From assembly GCA_902729315.2 (NCBI GenBank), contig LR746269.1:3544001-3608000 (forward strand): a stretch of DNA of 64,000 bases. Direction: 5' to 3'. The notes under the pieces were generated by a model, which worked only from the letters and a program-made list of their open reading frames with translations, did not search any database and was not told the DNA's origin. The position numbers and the translations under genes are program-made. Below are positions 37,628 through 50,809 of the stretch, piece after piece. This stretch comes from Spirodela intermedia (Eukaryota > Streptophyta > Magnoliopsida > Alismatales > Araceae). Each line of letters opens with the position of its first letter. Within the stretch, counting starts at the first letter, position 1.

Positions 37628-40600
37628 TCACACTTCCTGAGTGACTTCACGCCGCCTCTTCTTTCGGGAGCTGCGCCGGGACTTGGAGGTTCTGCTGGTC
37701 TTCGATTGGTGCTTTGGCAAGCGATCATTGGCGACCAGAGTTGGCTTCTCAGGAGGGGCCTCCGGCCATGGAGTCCGCTGCCAAGGGACTGTCACCTCCA
37801 GAGGGGGATCTACAGTCCATCTACAAGAGAAGAGGCAGAAAATTAAGGGGCACAGAACTTTGAAGAAGGAACTTGCATGTCAAGAGAGAAGCCAGCGGTT
37901 GGACCTTCCAAAACCAAGAGAGTATCCATAAAGACAGCTAGAAACCAAAAACGAGAGTTTCTGGTAGGGGCAGAAAGCAAGTTCAACATACATTCTTTCA
38001 AACTTCTAGTTGGACCATAGTCTTCAAGGAATCAGCATTTTGACGCTATTTTCAATTTAAGGTTCAACATCTGATGATATATTTTGTTACTGGTCAAAAC
38101 TAAGAGGTAGAATGAGGATCACATATTGAAATCACACAATCAGCATACAAATATTGTCTTGACCTACAGTTCTGTCCATCTTTCTCAGTTTCAACGCATA
38201 TGCATCTTATTTACTACGTTTCACATGGTGCAGCGTTTCTAGAATCGATGGATTTTTAAACAAACGCATCCACAACAACCTAAACTGTTCTACGTATCTG
38301 TTACCTTCAACCATAAGATGACATTCCCAGGATTTCATAAATCAAGCTTCGAACAAGACAACATTCTTATATACAGTCTATTTATTTATATAATAGAAAA
38401 CAAGAAGAGGAGTAACAGCCTGTTATACTAGACTCGAGTTCATTAAAGCGTCCACCAGGTGATTTGCAGCATATTCTCTAACTCATTTCAATAAAATCTC
38501 ATTCTGTTCCTGACCCAGTAGAAGTGGGACGAAATCAAACCTTGAATTAACAAGGAATGAAATCTTACGTCCTGAGTTCACAAGGATCTGAAACGGCGTC
38601 CCAATGAATCCACAAGCAGGAGGGGGGGGAGGGGAGAGACAGAGAGAGCAAATTAATTCATGGTAAGAAAGTTTTTTGTTTACAGTGCATTCTTCCATAG
38701 ATAGGCAAAATTAATTCAAATCCCCTAAACAATAGGAGTTAAAAATAAAATCTGGTATCATATAAGGCGCCCTATATAAACGAAAATAGTTCTAAACCTT
38801 ACGAAATGACAATGCCTTTTGGACCTTATGGGCCACCAGGAGAGCGCAATTTATTTTCCACGGCCTACCCTTCCAGGCCTCCTCGGCATCACTCTTTGGG
38901 TCTCCCCCATTTTCTACAAATCCAATCTACCATCGCACCCCACATAATGTCAGCACATTCGATTTCATGGAAGAAAATCTTGTTCTATCCCCCAACAATA
39001 TTCTCAGCGTTGTTATCAAAATCATTATACACACCGATCATACATATGTATTTTCATGTCCACAACAGGTCATACAATCTTTGGCTGTAATATCCGATGG
39101 ATCATTCAATCTATAATCATCGCAGATTGTAACAACCTGACTGCAACTCATTGAAAGCCAGTCAACTTAGGAGTTGATAACCCAAAATGTCAAACATAGT
39201 CACTGCAGTCATCACCAATCACTAACGATTTCAAAGTATGTTTCTAGAAAATTAAGATTTAGAGAAGGTTAATTATAGGTTTCGTGGAAACCTCGAACTT
39301 CAAGTGAAAGCATTCCTATCGTCATATTTGCACTTATTTTCTGTAAATAAGTGAATGTTACAATTTCCTAGCAACTTTTTCACAGTTCACTCCTGTAAAC
39401 ATGGCTAGAACTGGACAAATTTTTAGAAAGCCTAGAAGAACGAAAACATGCCGATTCCAAAAAAGACTTCCGTATTGAAGTTCCTCTGGGTTGAGACCGA
39501 TCAGTTAGATCCAGCACTTGGTCCTTGTCTACCAATGTTTTATTGTTCCACCCTTGTGTGAGCCCTAGTAATTACGGTACAAGATAAGAAACATGTAATA
39601 TAAGATAAGATATGATGTAGAAAGGAAGCATGAGTACCATGATTTGTTGAATATTAGCTAGTAGCTACAGAAGAGGAAAAAATAGAGATATGGCGCAAAG
39701 CCTCTGAGTTCCTTGGAATCATCATTAGTTGGCATGTATCCCTGTCCTCAACAGATCCTAATTCCTCCCTCCTTTATTTCGCCACTTGATAGGCATGTCA
39801 AAAGGACTAGATTTTCAAGAATCCACTCTGCCACGGATTAGGCTTTCTGCCTGACAACCCATAGAAGATTTCGAAAGGAATTTGTGGAAGGAAAAAAAAA
39901 AGAAAGACAGAATGAAGCAGGGTCTCTGCTTTCCTCCTCTCATCCAGAATATCTCTCCACCCCAGTCCTTCTCCAAGTGCTCTGAGGTTCTGGTGACGCT
40001 TGCATTCAGAATCCCTCCCCTCCCTTTTCCTTCCCCTAATGACTCTGGGATACCCCCTGCTGACACCCAGGATGGCTGTGTCAAGTATATGCGCAAATGT
40101 TTGAAGATGGGCCATGGCCAAGTAGCCCCCACCATCGGGGCATTGAGGCCAGATTCTAATCAGAGAATAAAAGCATTGGACTAAATCTTAGAGAAGTTCC
40201 AGAATTCCTCAGACCTTTCCTACATCCCTTCTCATTTATTGTCTCCCTTTGTCATGTCATAATTAGGAGTTTACAAAGCTGGTGCAGAAATAAAGGGATG
40301 AGAGGGGAGAAAAAGAAAGGAAACAATCATCCTTTCAGGAAACAAGATCCTGACTGATTCAAGCACCACTTTCTTACAAGGACACCATAGCCTTGGAAGT
40401 AGTCTACATTAACCAGCCAGTAAAACCAATAATTTTTAAACTTTTACAAATAATAGTAATCGTGCAGCCAAGAATGGGAGATAGATTGGTTCATGAATCA
40501 TACTCATTGCCAACCAAGGTCGTACTCCAGAGCACATTCATTAGTTTTTTTAACAAATAACAGAGAACTTTATCTGCTTCTTACAGATCTAAGAATGGTT

Positions 40601-42888
40601 CCGACAAATATACGAGCCATGACTGTATTATGAATGCAATCAACATGAAAAAAGGAGAAAACATTAAGGAAATGAATTTAACAATAAATCAGATTTTTTT
40701 TAAAGAAATAATTTGACCATTGCTGTGAATAATGACCATGCCTCCACTAAGATTTCATTTTATTGATTATTGATATTGGTATAAATGGTCTATCCTCAAA
40801 CAGTAAGCGTAGAAAACAATCAGAATGTCAATGTTAGAAAGATCTAGATAAGCCTAGCCATTATTTAGGATGTACTCGCCTAGTCTTGCTAGAAACACCG
40901 GGAATACAGTGAGATCACATCCCTATGCCTTCGATGAGCGAGAGGACTGGTTTGATGCACAATGTGCTCTTTTCTAGGTATCATCGTAACTACACAAATA
41001 TCACTAGAATAAATATCATCTCACCAATCATGAACAACCTTTTCAAAACTTGCATTTTTTAATTTTTTTATTCTATGTTTTGAACATCACTACATCCTGA
41101 TACAAAAAAAAACTTCAAAATACATTGCACAACGAGATTGTAATCAACCTCATATAATCAGACGTAATGATTTAAACAGATTTCATGTCTTAGTTCCTTC
41201 GAACATAGGCACAGGACAAAAGCAGGAGTAAGCAATAGAAAGGAGTAAGCTCCTTTCTAGAAGGCAAACAGGACAGCAAGTAACAAGCCCAAGAAACGTA
41301 GTACAGATTAATGTCTATGTGATGCATAATTTAGCATTTCTGTGAGCAATTATACCAGTCAGACGGAGATTAATTACAGAATACCTCTAACGATTTAAAA
41401 TAAAAACAAATAAACAATGCCCTAGTCTAACACTTTGGCAAGTAGAGAAGGAATGCAAGAAACAAACCCTGGTGGGAACTTGCTATCTGCCCGTGCTTCT
41501 ACACGAAACCACCACAGCATAACCTTCTTCCCACAGTTGCCCAGTGGCTCGACAAAGGATGCGTCCTTAACCAACACGAGGGGACACTTTGTCTCCTCTC
41601 TATTCTCATCGATCATGTCCAGATCCCAAATCCAGTCAGGCCTGCCTTCGGCGTCCTTCCACAACAGCCTTGCATTGAGCACAAACCCAGCCCATTCCAG
41701 GTCTATTGGCAACACAACTCCCGAGTCACCAACATAGGATGCAATGTTCCTGGCATAAGGCAGAGCGTTAAATGTGTGCCAACCAGCTAACGCTCCAGAA
41801 GAATTGCACGAAGGCCCTTGAATGGGCAGCGGCGGGTCCTCTGAAGCAGCTTTATCTGCCTCAATCAGTGTTGCTACGCCTTCCGTATGGCCGGAATGGG
41901 GGAGAATTCCAATGGGTAAGGCCCCCACCCATTGAACCGACTGGATCTCATCGAAGAGCTCCATGCTGTGCACATTGTTGTCGTCGATAAACACCACTAA
42001 TCCCTCCATTTTCTTCTCCCTGATGATCCTGTGGTTTTGATTTCCAGTCACATCAAAATCTACATCTGCGAAAGTTGAGGTAAATTGGCCGGGATACGAG
42101 CTAGATGTCCATTACCTGAGGGCATGTAGGCGCATTCTGGCCTCCACGCGGTGGCGCTCAGCCCACTCTATAGGCATCGCGGCGTGGAAACCCACGTGAA
42201 CGGTGCGGAGTTTGGAGCGTGCAAGAATGGCCGCTGTCTCGTCAGTGGCGGCCCCGCCAGCTTCGACGACGATCCAAGTGAGATCATATGGGACGAGCAT
42301 GAGGGAATGCATCACACTTGTGAGGTGGAGGGTTTGGAATGTGCGAACGTATGTCGGGGTGACGGCCACGATCGGCCGGGGATTCTTCACGCCGTACTGA
42401 GCACGCTGCTCCCGCTGAACCCGCTCCAGGATTCGGTGGGCGCGCGCGACCTCCTCCGGCTTGGGGTGCGGCCATGGCCGGATCAGGATCCCGTGGCGGC
42501 CCACAACCACTCGGCTGGCGCTCCTGACGGTGGCGCCACCGAGGCTCTGATTATGCCCCAAATTAGGAGGAGGCGGCCGCGAAGGAGGAAACGGGAGGGT
42601 GGTAAACCCAATGGAGGAGACGGATGGCGAGGAGAAGGGGTTGGAGATGAGGAGGAAGAAGAAGAGGCGGGAAACGCGGAAGCCAAGGACGAGGCAGACG
42701 CAGCAGCTGATGCTGTGCACGAGAAACCAAAATCCGGCTGCTGGGTACTTGGAGACTACGGGCGTGTCCGCAGCGAGTGGGATGGGGCAGCCGTCCAACG
42801 GCGACCCCCCGGCAACTCCGCCCCCACCCCGTAAGCTGCTGCTGCGGCGGGCGGCATTGTAGTGCTGCTGCACGGTCGATTGCTTCAT
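37628..42888 (-). CDS. IRX14: Glycosyltransferase family 43, IRX14-type xylan synthesis protein
   Basis: IRX14 is a Golgi type II membrane protein required for elongation of the xylan backbone with IRX9 and IRX10. Three exons on the minus strand, 42888-42116, 42028-41468 and 37820-37628, join in frame to 508 residues plus TGA, close to the ~525 I recall for Arabidopsis. A single membrane anchor lies at about residues 52-81 (FWFLVHSISCCVCLVLGFRV). Family markers are SRVVVGRHGI.IRPWPHP, VAVTPTYVRTFQTLHLTSVM, MLVPYDLTWIVVEAGGA and the GT43 metal-site region FIDDNNVHSMELFDEIQSVQ (DDN at 273-275). VEPLGNCGKKVMLWWFRVEA, RADSKFPPG and the last exon's WTVDPPLEVTVPWQRTPWPE complete the set. IRX14 proteins carry DD-Ser/Asn here rather than a full DXD, so catalytic activity is uncertain for the family. 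The C-terminus is a basic Arg/Lys/Ser tail. Intron 2 is 3.6 kb and its donor is GTTTGT, a weak match to consensus. The first ~230 codons are GC-rich. Confidence 0.95.
37821..41467 (-). other. IRX14 intron 2
   Basis: The intron spans 3.6 kb. I see no transposon domain or conserved gene inside it. The open frames at 39807-40184 on both strands overlap each other and resemble nothing known. Confidence 0.7.
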
Positions 42889-43240
42889 CCCTGCTCTTCC
42901 CGTTCTCCCTCGCCCCGAAATCCCCCTTCAGACCCCATTCGCCATCCCCGGTCGCCGCGCGAGTTCCCAGCGTCTGCTTGTTGTGACAGAGAAATAGGGA
43001 GAGAGAGAGAGAGAGAGTGAGCGATTAAGCTACCATGTTAGCGGTCCTATTCGCAGTAGACGGCAGTACCCCTCCTTTCTGGCACCCTCGTGTCATCGGG
43101 ATCCGAGCCTGCCTAACCATACCTAATGCCTCCATGAATAAGTAAACGCCTCGATCATGGTAACGTCGTCAAGCGATCTCCAGTAGAAGACCCCGAGACG
43201 TAAGGAGGCATTAATGTCCAATAATTTCCTCCACCTTTAT
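42889..43240 (-). promoter_or_regulatory. 5' leader and promoter region of IRX14
   Basis: The GC-rich stretch continues upstream of the ATG. A (GA)n tract at 42998-43018 reads (CT)n on the gene's strand, 110-130 bases before the start, in the expected leader position. No convincing TATA box was found. Confidence 0.45.
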
Positions 43241-45073
43241 TGCCGCGAATTTTCTGAATTTCTCCGAAGAAATAACTCTTTCAATCAGAAAGTATTCAAT
43301 CAAGTGGAATTTTATATCAAATCTGATGCTAAACCTTGGAAGTAGGCAGAGATTATCTCAATGTCCACATCAAATGAGACCCCTTCTACTAGGCCTGATC
43401 TTCATCTCAGGGTCAGTTTGACCATTGCTAGTTGTTCGAGCAGCCATTGCTTTGCAAGTTGATATGCCATTAGCCCACCATTCAAAGTATTTGGGAAGTG
43501 CCAAATGATTGGAGAAAAAGAAGCCTATACTCATTAGACATGTTGTAGTTTTTAAAGCATTGAAGCAATGGTGCTTAAACCTCCTGGTTGGTGTGCTAGG
43601 TCCATGAACCTCGACATAGTTGACCAAATATTCAATACAACACTATGAAAGTTATTGAAAGTAACACAAATCACAAGTTTATAGAGAATCTGATCTTTAT
43701 AGGACATCTTGATAGTGAAGCATCACAACCTTTTTGAGTGGCTTATGGAAACTTACCAAAGAAACAAAGTTGATCGCGATTGTCACAAAAAAATGAAACC
43801 TTGTGCATGACTACCATTTACCAAAATGGTACACCAATGGTTGATTTCACATTAGAACTAAAGACATTGTTGATGTCAAAGAGTTTCAAATATTTTGATA
43901 ATAACACTATTTAGTAGCTCATAAATGAATGATAGTTTTATGTTATATGAAATGTGTGAATCAACATATTTAAATCAAGTAAAATTCATTGAAGGACATA
44001 ATCATTATTTTTTAAGAGTGAATTCAAATGAAATAATTGTAATATTGAAATGGTCTCACACATATAAGTGTACAAACATTATTTAGAAAGATAAGTCAAG
44101 GATGAACACAATGCAATAAATAGAGCATTAAAATTCATTGAATTCAACTTACAGGTGTTTAGAACATTACTGGACATAGAATTTCGCCCAAGGGCATAAT
44201 GATCTAAGTTGAAAACTCAGCTATTTAAAATGATTTTTAGGTGCAAATTTTTATAGGAGATATGGAAAGCTAACTCAAAGATAAATCCAATGCAACAAAG
44301 GACAGATCAACATTTGAAGTTATGAATTGTTACAAATCTTGTAAAGTTATCATACATATTTTCAGTGATTTTATTAGGCATTGGTTCTTTAAGATTCACT
44401 CAACTAGCCCTTGAGATGACTGTTTGACCAAATTAGGCAAGAGCATGAAAAACCAAAAGAGGAAAACGAGAAAAGCTGAGGGAGAGCTCCACATCATCCG
44501 TCTTGTACTCCCAAGAGACCTTAAACTCTCCCTCACCTCAAAAGAGCTCAAACATCATTTCATGCCTTTGAGCATCTACAACAACAACAAAATATCAACA
44601 ACTACTCCCCATCCTAAGGAGTTGTTCTAGGTCCATCTTCATCAACAACGAGATTGACAACCTTTCAAGACTATGGTGGTAACTATCAGACTAAGTTTTC
44701 CATTTTTGTATTTGAACATGTGAAAAGCATTCTAAGAGTACCTTTCACAAAATCAAAAAGGCTAAAGCCTTGATGTCTAGTGTGGTGAGATAGAACACAT
44801 GAAGGTTTATTATGTTAGGGGATTTTGGTGATTTTGCAAAAAAAATCTTATTTTTAGAAATATAATACTGAAATAGACATTGTGACACCAAAAGTAGGCA
44901 TATGCCAAGTGGTGACTAAACCATTGTAAAAATTTATATCTTCTTCTGTCCTGTGTACCTTAGTAGACATATCAATGATTAGTTGTAAGATACAAAACTA
45001 AAATAAGATAAATATAAGTTGATACCTAATGCAACCTCCTTGATTTGTTTAACTAGCAAACTAGGGACTCAAC

Positions 45074-46010
45074 AATTGATATCATAGCATGCATTATAAA
45101 AAAACTTTACCATTTTAAAGAGTAGATCCATGGCTAGGACATTAGGATATCAAACCAACAAAGGTCAATCAATCCATAGACCTCCATTATTTAATAGAGA
45201 TAACTATATTTATTGGAACACATGCTTGAAATTTTTTATCAGACCATTTGAAATTGATGCATGGAATGTTGTCAAGAGGGGTCCCTATAAAAGAGATGCT
45301 GAAAAATCATTGTGTATGCTAAATGACTAAATGATTAATCTTTTACAATGTGCATCAAATTCAAATGAGTTCAATTAGAAGTATTTGGAGAAAAACAATA
45401 AAAAGAATAGAAAAATAAAATTTAAAACATTGAAGGTGAATAATAGCTAAACATATTTTAGTTCAAATGAAGAAGAAGAAAAAAGGAAATATAACATTCC
45501 TATCTAGAATGTTTAAGAAAGTTCTCTGAAAGAAGAAGACTAACATATCTAGGAATAACTATAACTTGGCTGATGTTGCTAACAAAGATGAGTAATTTCA
45601 TGTACGAAACAAGGTTTTTTCTTACCAAAATATGTAAACATAAAGAAAAATAAAGTCTTAAAAGAAGAAGGCAATGATTGCAGCATAGACTAAAAACAAC
45701 TTGAGCTCAAATGAAGATCAAGCAAGTCTATACATGGTACACCTCTTCCAAATCCCAAAAGTAGAACTTTATATGTTTTTGATGATTTTTTTATTGCATA
45801 TAAGACCTAAAAAATTGAAACTAAGCAGGATAAAAAGTAAGAAGATGAATCAAATGAGAAATTATTAAAATTGTAAGTAGAAACATTGAATCTAAAAACT
45901 ATGTGAAAATTATATAAGAATCACGATTTGATTGAAAAACTATCTTCATTAGATTTAGAATATCAAACTTATTCAAAGAAAAAATAATTTAAATCTTTTG
46001 TTATCTAGGT
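45074..46010 (+). mobile_element. Ty1/copia gag remnant with primer-binding-site-like string
   Basis: AATTGATATCATAGC at 45074-45088 resembles the initiator-tRNA-Met primer-binding site (TTGGTATCAGAGC) that follows the 5' LTR of plant copia elements. Forty-odd bases on, an open frame (45130-45330) encodes NRDNYIYWNTCLKFFI and EIDAWNVV.RGPY, the conserved start of copia Gag (NY.YW... / D.W..V..G). Further on, Glu/Lys-rich fragments fit the Gag middle region in broken frames. No protease or reverse transcriptase follows. Confidence 0.7.
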
Positions 46011-46289
46011 CGATAGTGTTTTTGAGAAATAAAGGTGTAGGTTATAATTGTATTGTTAAATCTGTTTTGGTATGAATAGAAAGAGATCGTAAATTGAATT
46101 GAGACAATTTGATGATGTAAGTATGGGATAAATCTCCCTGTATCCAAGTCATCAACCCTTGGAATGTTCTTATTCAATCATCAATCTAGGTTTATTTTTG
46201 AAACTGAACTTAAATCCATATTTTCTGGATTTCTAAACTTTCTACCCATCTCTCTTTCTTTGTTTTCAATTCATGTAACTTTAATGATT

Positions 46290-46800
46290 AAACAATCACA
46301 TCATATACTAATTTAAAACATTACTTCAGAAATCAATTTGAGTTGGACAACAATCATGTGTTTTAGAAATCAGATCATCTCGATTGATAATTAGTGTAAA
46401 TAAATTTATTTTAACTTTAAAAAAATTATGGTATTATAAATTTATGAAAATAAATTTATGTTTAATTGTGTACCTCCTCTTTGCTACATAATCCTAATTT
46501 ATTGTTTAAAATTATATTGTGTTGTCAAATAAATGATATTGAATGTTAGTTTGCTTCATTCAAGAGTGAATGGTTGGATTTTTAGCTAATTGGTTAGATG
46601 TGCTATCACACATAATAAAAAATTATATAAATCTATCTTAAAATATGTTAATTGTGATTTAATCGATAAAACATATGTACAAGATAATCTAGCATCTTAG
46701 GATAGAACCACAGTTGCTTGTTTCTTAAAAGACCAAGAATTGAAGTATCTTCCTAACATTAAACACAACTCATTGAAGCTTTTTGTATCAAACAAATTTC
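46290..46800. repeat. Diverged dispersed repeat, copy 1
   Basis: It shares ordered landmarks with 50810-51330 in the same orientation: TACCTC.TTT.TGCTACATA, CAAGAGTGAA..G.TTG.ATT, TATCACAC.TAAT, GCTT.CTTCTTAA.. and GAA.TATCTTCCTAACATTAAA. Identity is moderate and judged by eye. It is probably a fragment of one repeat family. Confidence 0.5.
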
Positions 46801-48387
46801 TAACAAAATTAGAATCATTATACACATTACTTCAGTTCAGTTTTCTTAGAAAACTATATTCCTAATTCTTTTGTATGAGCTATATCGTTAAAAATGCTTT
46901 TAATTGCACTTAAATATGATTTTTTTGAATCATATTGAAATTTTACACCTAAACTAATAAGAAAGATCCTATCATTCATGTACATATTTTCTATCCTATC
47001 TATTTACAATTTTTAATGAGACCATTCTTCATATTTTATTGCCATGGGTTTTCTCTTTCCCATCTATTACCAAGAGCAGAAAAGGCCTTTCCTTTCCTTC
47101 TTTTTCATAGAAATAATATCCTGCATATCTGTTTTTTTTAACTATTGCTCCTCTAGTTGAAGGTAATTGTCCATTTTTTATAAGAAAGATGCTGCCATCA
47201 CATGTATGTTTCCTTAAATCATTTTAGGTGCCCACAACTACTAGCAATAGTCTTCTAAACTTGAATTTATTTGCTTTCATTCACCAATGTCAATGTGCCC
47301 CTCTCATTTGTTGGGTAGAGTGCACATGATTAACCATCTCTCATATTTGACTTAATCTAGTGTAATATCTAGTGACAAAAGAACAGAATTCTAAATAATC
47401 ATAGGTCATCAAGTAAATGTGGTTTGTGTATATTGTGAGAATAGTGATCTTTCTCATCTTCCTCTTTTTTCTCACTCAATGAACCCATATGTGAGGTGTT
47501 TCACCTATATGTGAGCCAGTTTTTATGTATGTACTCTATTTTTTTGTCATTTTTGTTGTTTTCTTTATGGAACATTGCTTTTTGGTTCTTATTATTGGGA
47601 TTGCCTTTCAATGAGTCTGTGGGTTCCTTTTCTGTTGTAGTTATCTTGTGTTGGGTCAATTCTAGCATTTTTGTACTATGATATTGATAACTTTTATGAG
47701 AGAGAGAGTCATTATCCTTAGTTTCTTATTTGATAGTAAACTAGGAGAATTTGGGAAGGCTCCCTATGTGATAGAATTATGTTAGATGCCAAATCCATGT
47801 TACATAACTAGGAGGGGTAATTGGGAAAAATTAGACATCAATGTTTGGTCTGTACATTCCCTTAGATAGCCCCAATCTGGAGAAGTGGGGAGTTATACAT
47901 AGAGGAGTAGGGAGGGAAAAGGGGGGAGCTTGGGAGACCAATAACCCTCTCAAATGGCTATGAAACATTCTTGGATACCGTATGGGATCTGATTTCTTTA
48001 TTTTCTTGTTTCTTTTGGTTTCTTTTGCTTGCTAGATCTATTTATTCCTCTCTTGGTGTTGGATTCCTATCACATTCATGATTTGACTATATATGACGGT
48101 TTCGGCAAGCAAAGGTTGTGGAAATGTGACTCTAGTGTACCAAAAATTGCTGCACATTATTGTTGCCATTGTTAAGAGTTGGGCTAGATTGTAATACAAT
48201 TTTAATCAATCTAAGGATTTGTTTACCAAATTTCTTATTCAATTTACAACCACTAGACCCTAGAATTGACATGGGTATTCAGTTTTTAAGTGTAGACATT
48301 GCTTTCTGATCTGATTGCTTAGTTTAGTTTAAAAAAAGATAAACTCAATCTTGATATCAAATACCTCATTAAGAACTCACATCCTCA

Positions 48388-49179
48388 CTGACGTGACTTA
48401 GTTGTTGTATAGTAAATCATGCAAATTTAAAATTTATAAAACTAGAAAATACGAATTTTCAGATATTTAGAAGTATTTCTGAATAAATATATCAATTATA
48501 ATTCTATCAAAATTCCAAAAATAGTGATAATTTTCCAAGTCAATTGTAGGGATGTAATATAATATCAGGTAATTATTTAAAATTTTCTTCAAAGAATATT
48601 ATTTTCTATAAATTTTACACTAGGAGATGAAAATAAAATATATTTAAAATTCACAAAAAAGGAAAATAAGGGTGCAAACGTCAGGATGATGTTAGTATCC
48701 GGTGAATGTGAATCTATTCCACCCCGTGATTTTTATGTAAGCGATTACAGATGATTTAATTGATCAAATTAAGATGTGTAAAAGCTGAAAAAATCATAAT
48801 TGAATGAAGTATAACTTGGTAAATTTAAATGACATAAATTATCACTAAATGAAGTGAAAATTAAGTTGAAAGTAGAAAAACAAAGTTTCAATGTCGCGGC
48901 GGTAATGCGTCAGCGATGCACAAGAATTTTAAGTGTTCAAGAGGATTGTCGTGTAGTGTCCATGGCCTTTATACTTTAGATAGAGACCAGAAAAATACCC
49001 TCGCCCCTCGCTCGAGAGGTGATGACCTTAGAAGAGATGGAGAGGCTAGGTCAAACGACGACGAGACACCCCTGGGGAGATGTACATGGTTTTCTTTCTC
49101 TCCACCGCCCTGCCCCCATTAGAGATTTGGAAGTTGGTAGTAGCTTGCTGCATAGGTGTAAATAAAAATAAAATATTCT

Positions 49180-49212
<33 letters not shown>

Positions 49213-49772
49213 GGTGGGGAGGCGTGAAGAGCCGCTATAAATGACGCTGGCTTCTGGAGGATGGGGAGGAGGAAGAAGAAGATGGTGGCGGCGAGGTTGG
49301 GAAGGCCCAGAGAATGGTGGAGTGAGGCTCTACAGACACCACTCCTTGTGAAAATAACCCAATATTTATCTGATATCTATGGAAATGCCACCCCAATGCA
49401 GGATAGGTACAGCCATTGTGGTAAATAAGTACATCTCTTGGGGCCTTTATTCGTAGGAGGGATACGACAAAGGAGGAGAAAGAGTGTAGCGAGAAACTCC
49501 CTACCGATTCAACAAAATCATTTAAAGATTGGAGTCATCCTCTCTCTCTCTTGCTCCTCTTTCTCTCTCTAGGTGAGAATCAGACGATGTCAAAGAGGAT
49601 ATTTATCTAGTCAACGGGCAATCGGAGGAGGGCTCTTGCCAGAGAGAGAGAAAGAGAGAGAGAGAGAAGGGAGAAAGAGATGGCCTTTGTAATAACTCTA
49701 GTCCAGATCACCGGCCCCTTTAGTTAACTAAATGCAGGCCCCTATTGACACCGTCTCTCTCCACTACGTTTT

Positions 49773-49809
<37 letters not shown>

Positions 49810-49934
49810 TATCATATAAATTATAATTGATATATTTGTTTATAAATATTTCTAAATATCCAAAAATTAGTATTTTCTAGTTTTATAAATTTTAAATTTG
49901 CGTGATTTACTATACAATGACTAAGTCATGTCAG
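48388..49934. mobile_element. Inverted-repeat element (about 118-bp arms) with GC-rich interior
   Basis: Bases 48388-48505 are closely reverse-complementary to 49815-49934. Long identical runs include ATTTTCTAGTTTTATAAATT and TGATTTACTATACAA in reverse-complement. The outer ends read CTGACGTGAC and, on the other strand, CTGACATGAC. The 1.3-kb interior holds a GC-rich, coding-like block (about 48890-49320) and GA microsatellites. Long terminal inverted repeats around unrelated GC-rich sequence recall a Mutator-like (Pack-MULE type) element. No 9-bp target duplication is visible at these ends and no transposase is present. Confidence 0.55.
49180..49811. repeat. Three (GA)n microsatellites
   Basis: GA runs with GATAGA interruptions are at 49180-49213, 49641-49668 and 49773-49801, all inside the inverted-repeat element. 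Confidence 0.9.
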
Positions 49935-50809
49935 GTATTGAGAGTTGTAAATATCATTTATGAAAAAAAAGGTCACCATGATTTCAAGTAAATCATTTAC
50001 AACTTATTAGGATGATTTGATTACAAAATTTCATCAAAATTCTCATCCTCGCCAAAATAAATTATGATGATGTCATTGAATGTTGAATTTCTATTCAAAT
50101 TAGAGTATCAGTAATGATTTTTGAAATATCTAGAAAAATAGAGAAGAGATTAGTTTTAATTTGTGGAACTAGCTAGGATTTTTGAAATGGCATAACTTAT
50201 GTGTCAAATATTAGATGTTGAAAAGCTTCCTATAGTTTTGAAGACAAAAAATGCTTATCAATGTTTGTTTCAGAAAAAGGCAAGGTTTTCAAAATGTCAA
50301 AAAGTTGTGTTTGGAAGGATGACTGCAAGACAAGACTCAACTCTTGATAACTAATAAAAAGGTAAGTTTTCAGTGTGAAGGACCAAAATTCTACAAAGAT
50401 TTGATCTAAGAACTTGGAGATTTTAGAGGATCAAGACCATTGATGTATGAAATAGGGGATCAATGGTGAGAATTAGGTTTCAATTTTAGGCATGAGATCA
50501 ATTTTAGGTTGGAATTAGTTAGCTTATATATAAGGCTCTAAGACAACTCAAATTGATTATAAAAAATTTAGATTATGATGAAACAAGGTTCTAATATGTA
50601 AAAAAATCTTCTTTTCCCTAATAAGATTTTATCCTTAGCATATATACTTCAATCATCACCCTCATTGGTCTTAAAAATGATTCTAAATTTTTTTAAATTT
50701 CAATTATGATTTTTCCCTTTCCTCCATTTCTAATTGTCCCATTGGTTTTCTATCTTTGGAGTCTTCTAGTTAAATATATCAACATACAAAAATATATTTT
50801 AATAATAAC

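Noticed and set aside
39807-40184. Overlapping frames of about 100 codons on both strands in IRX14 intron 2
   Set aside because: No recognisable motif; the frames mirror each other, which points to chance lack of stops.
42151-42862. Plus-strand open frame of 227 codons opposite IRX14 exon 1
   Set aside because: It is the antisense shadow of a well-supported exon and has repetitive Glu/Arg composition.
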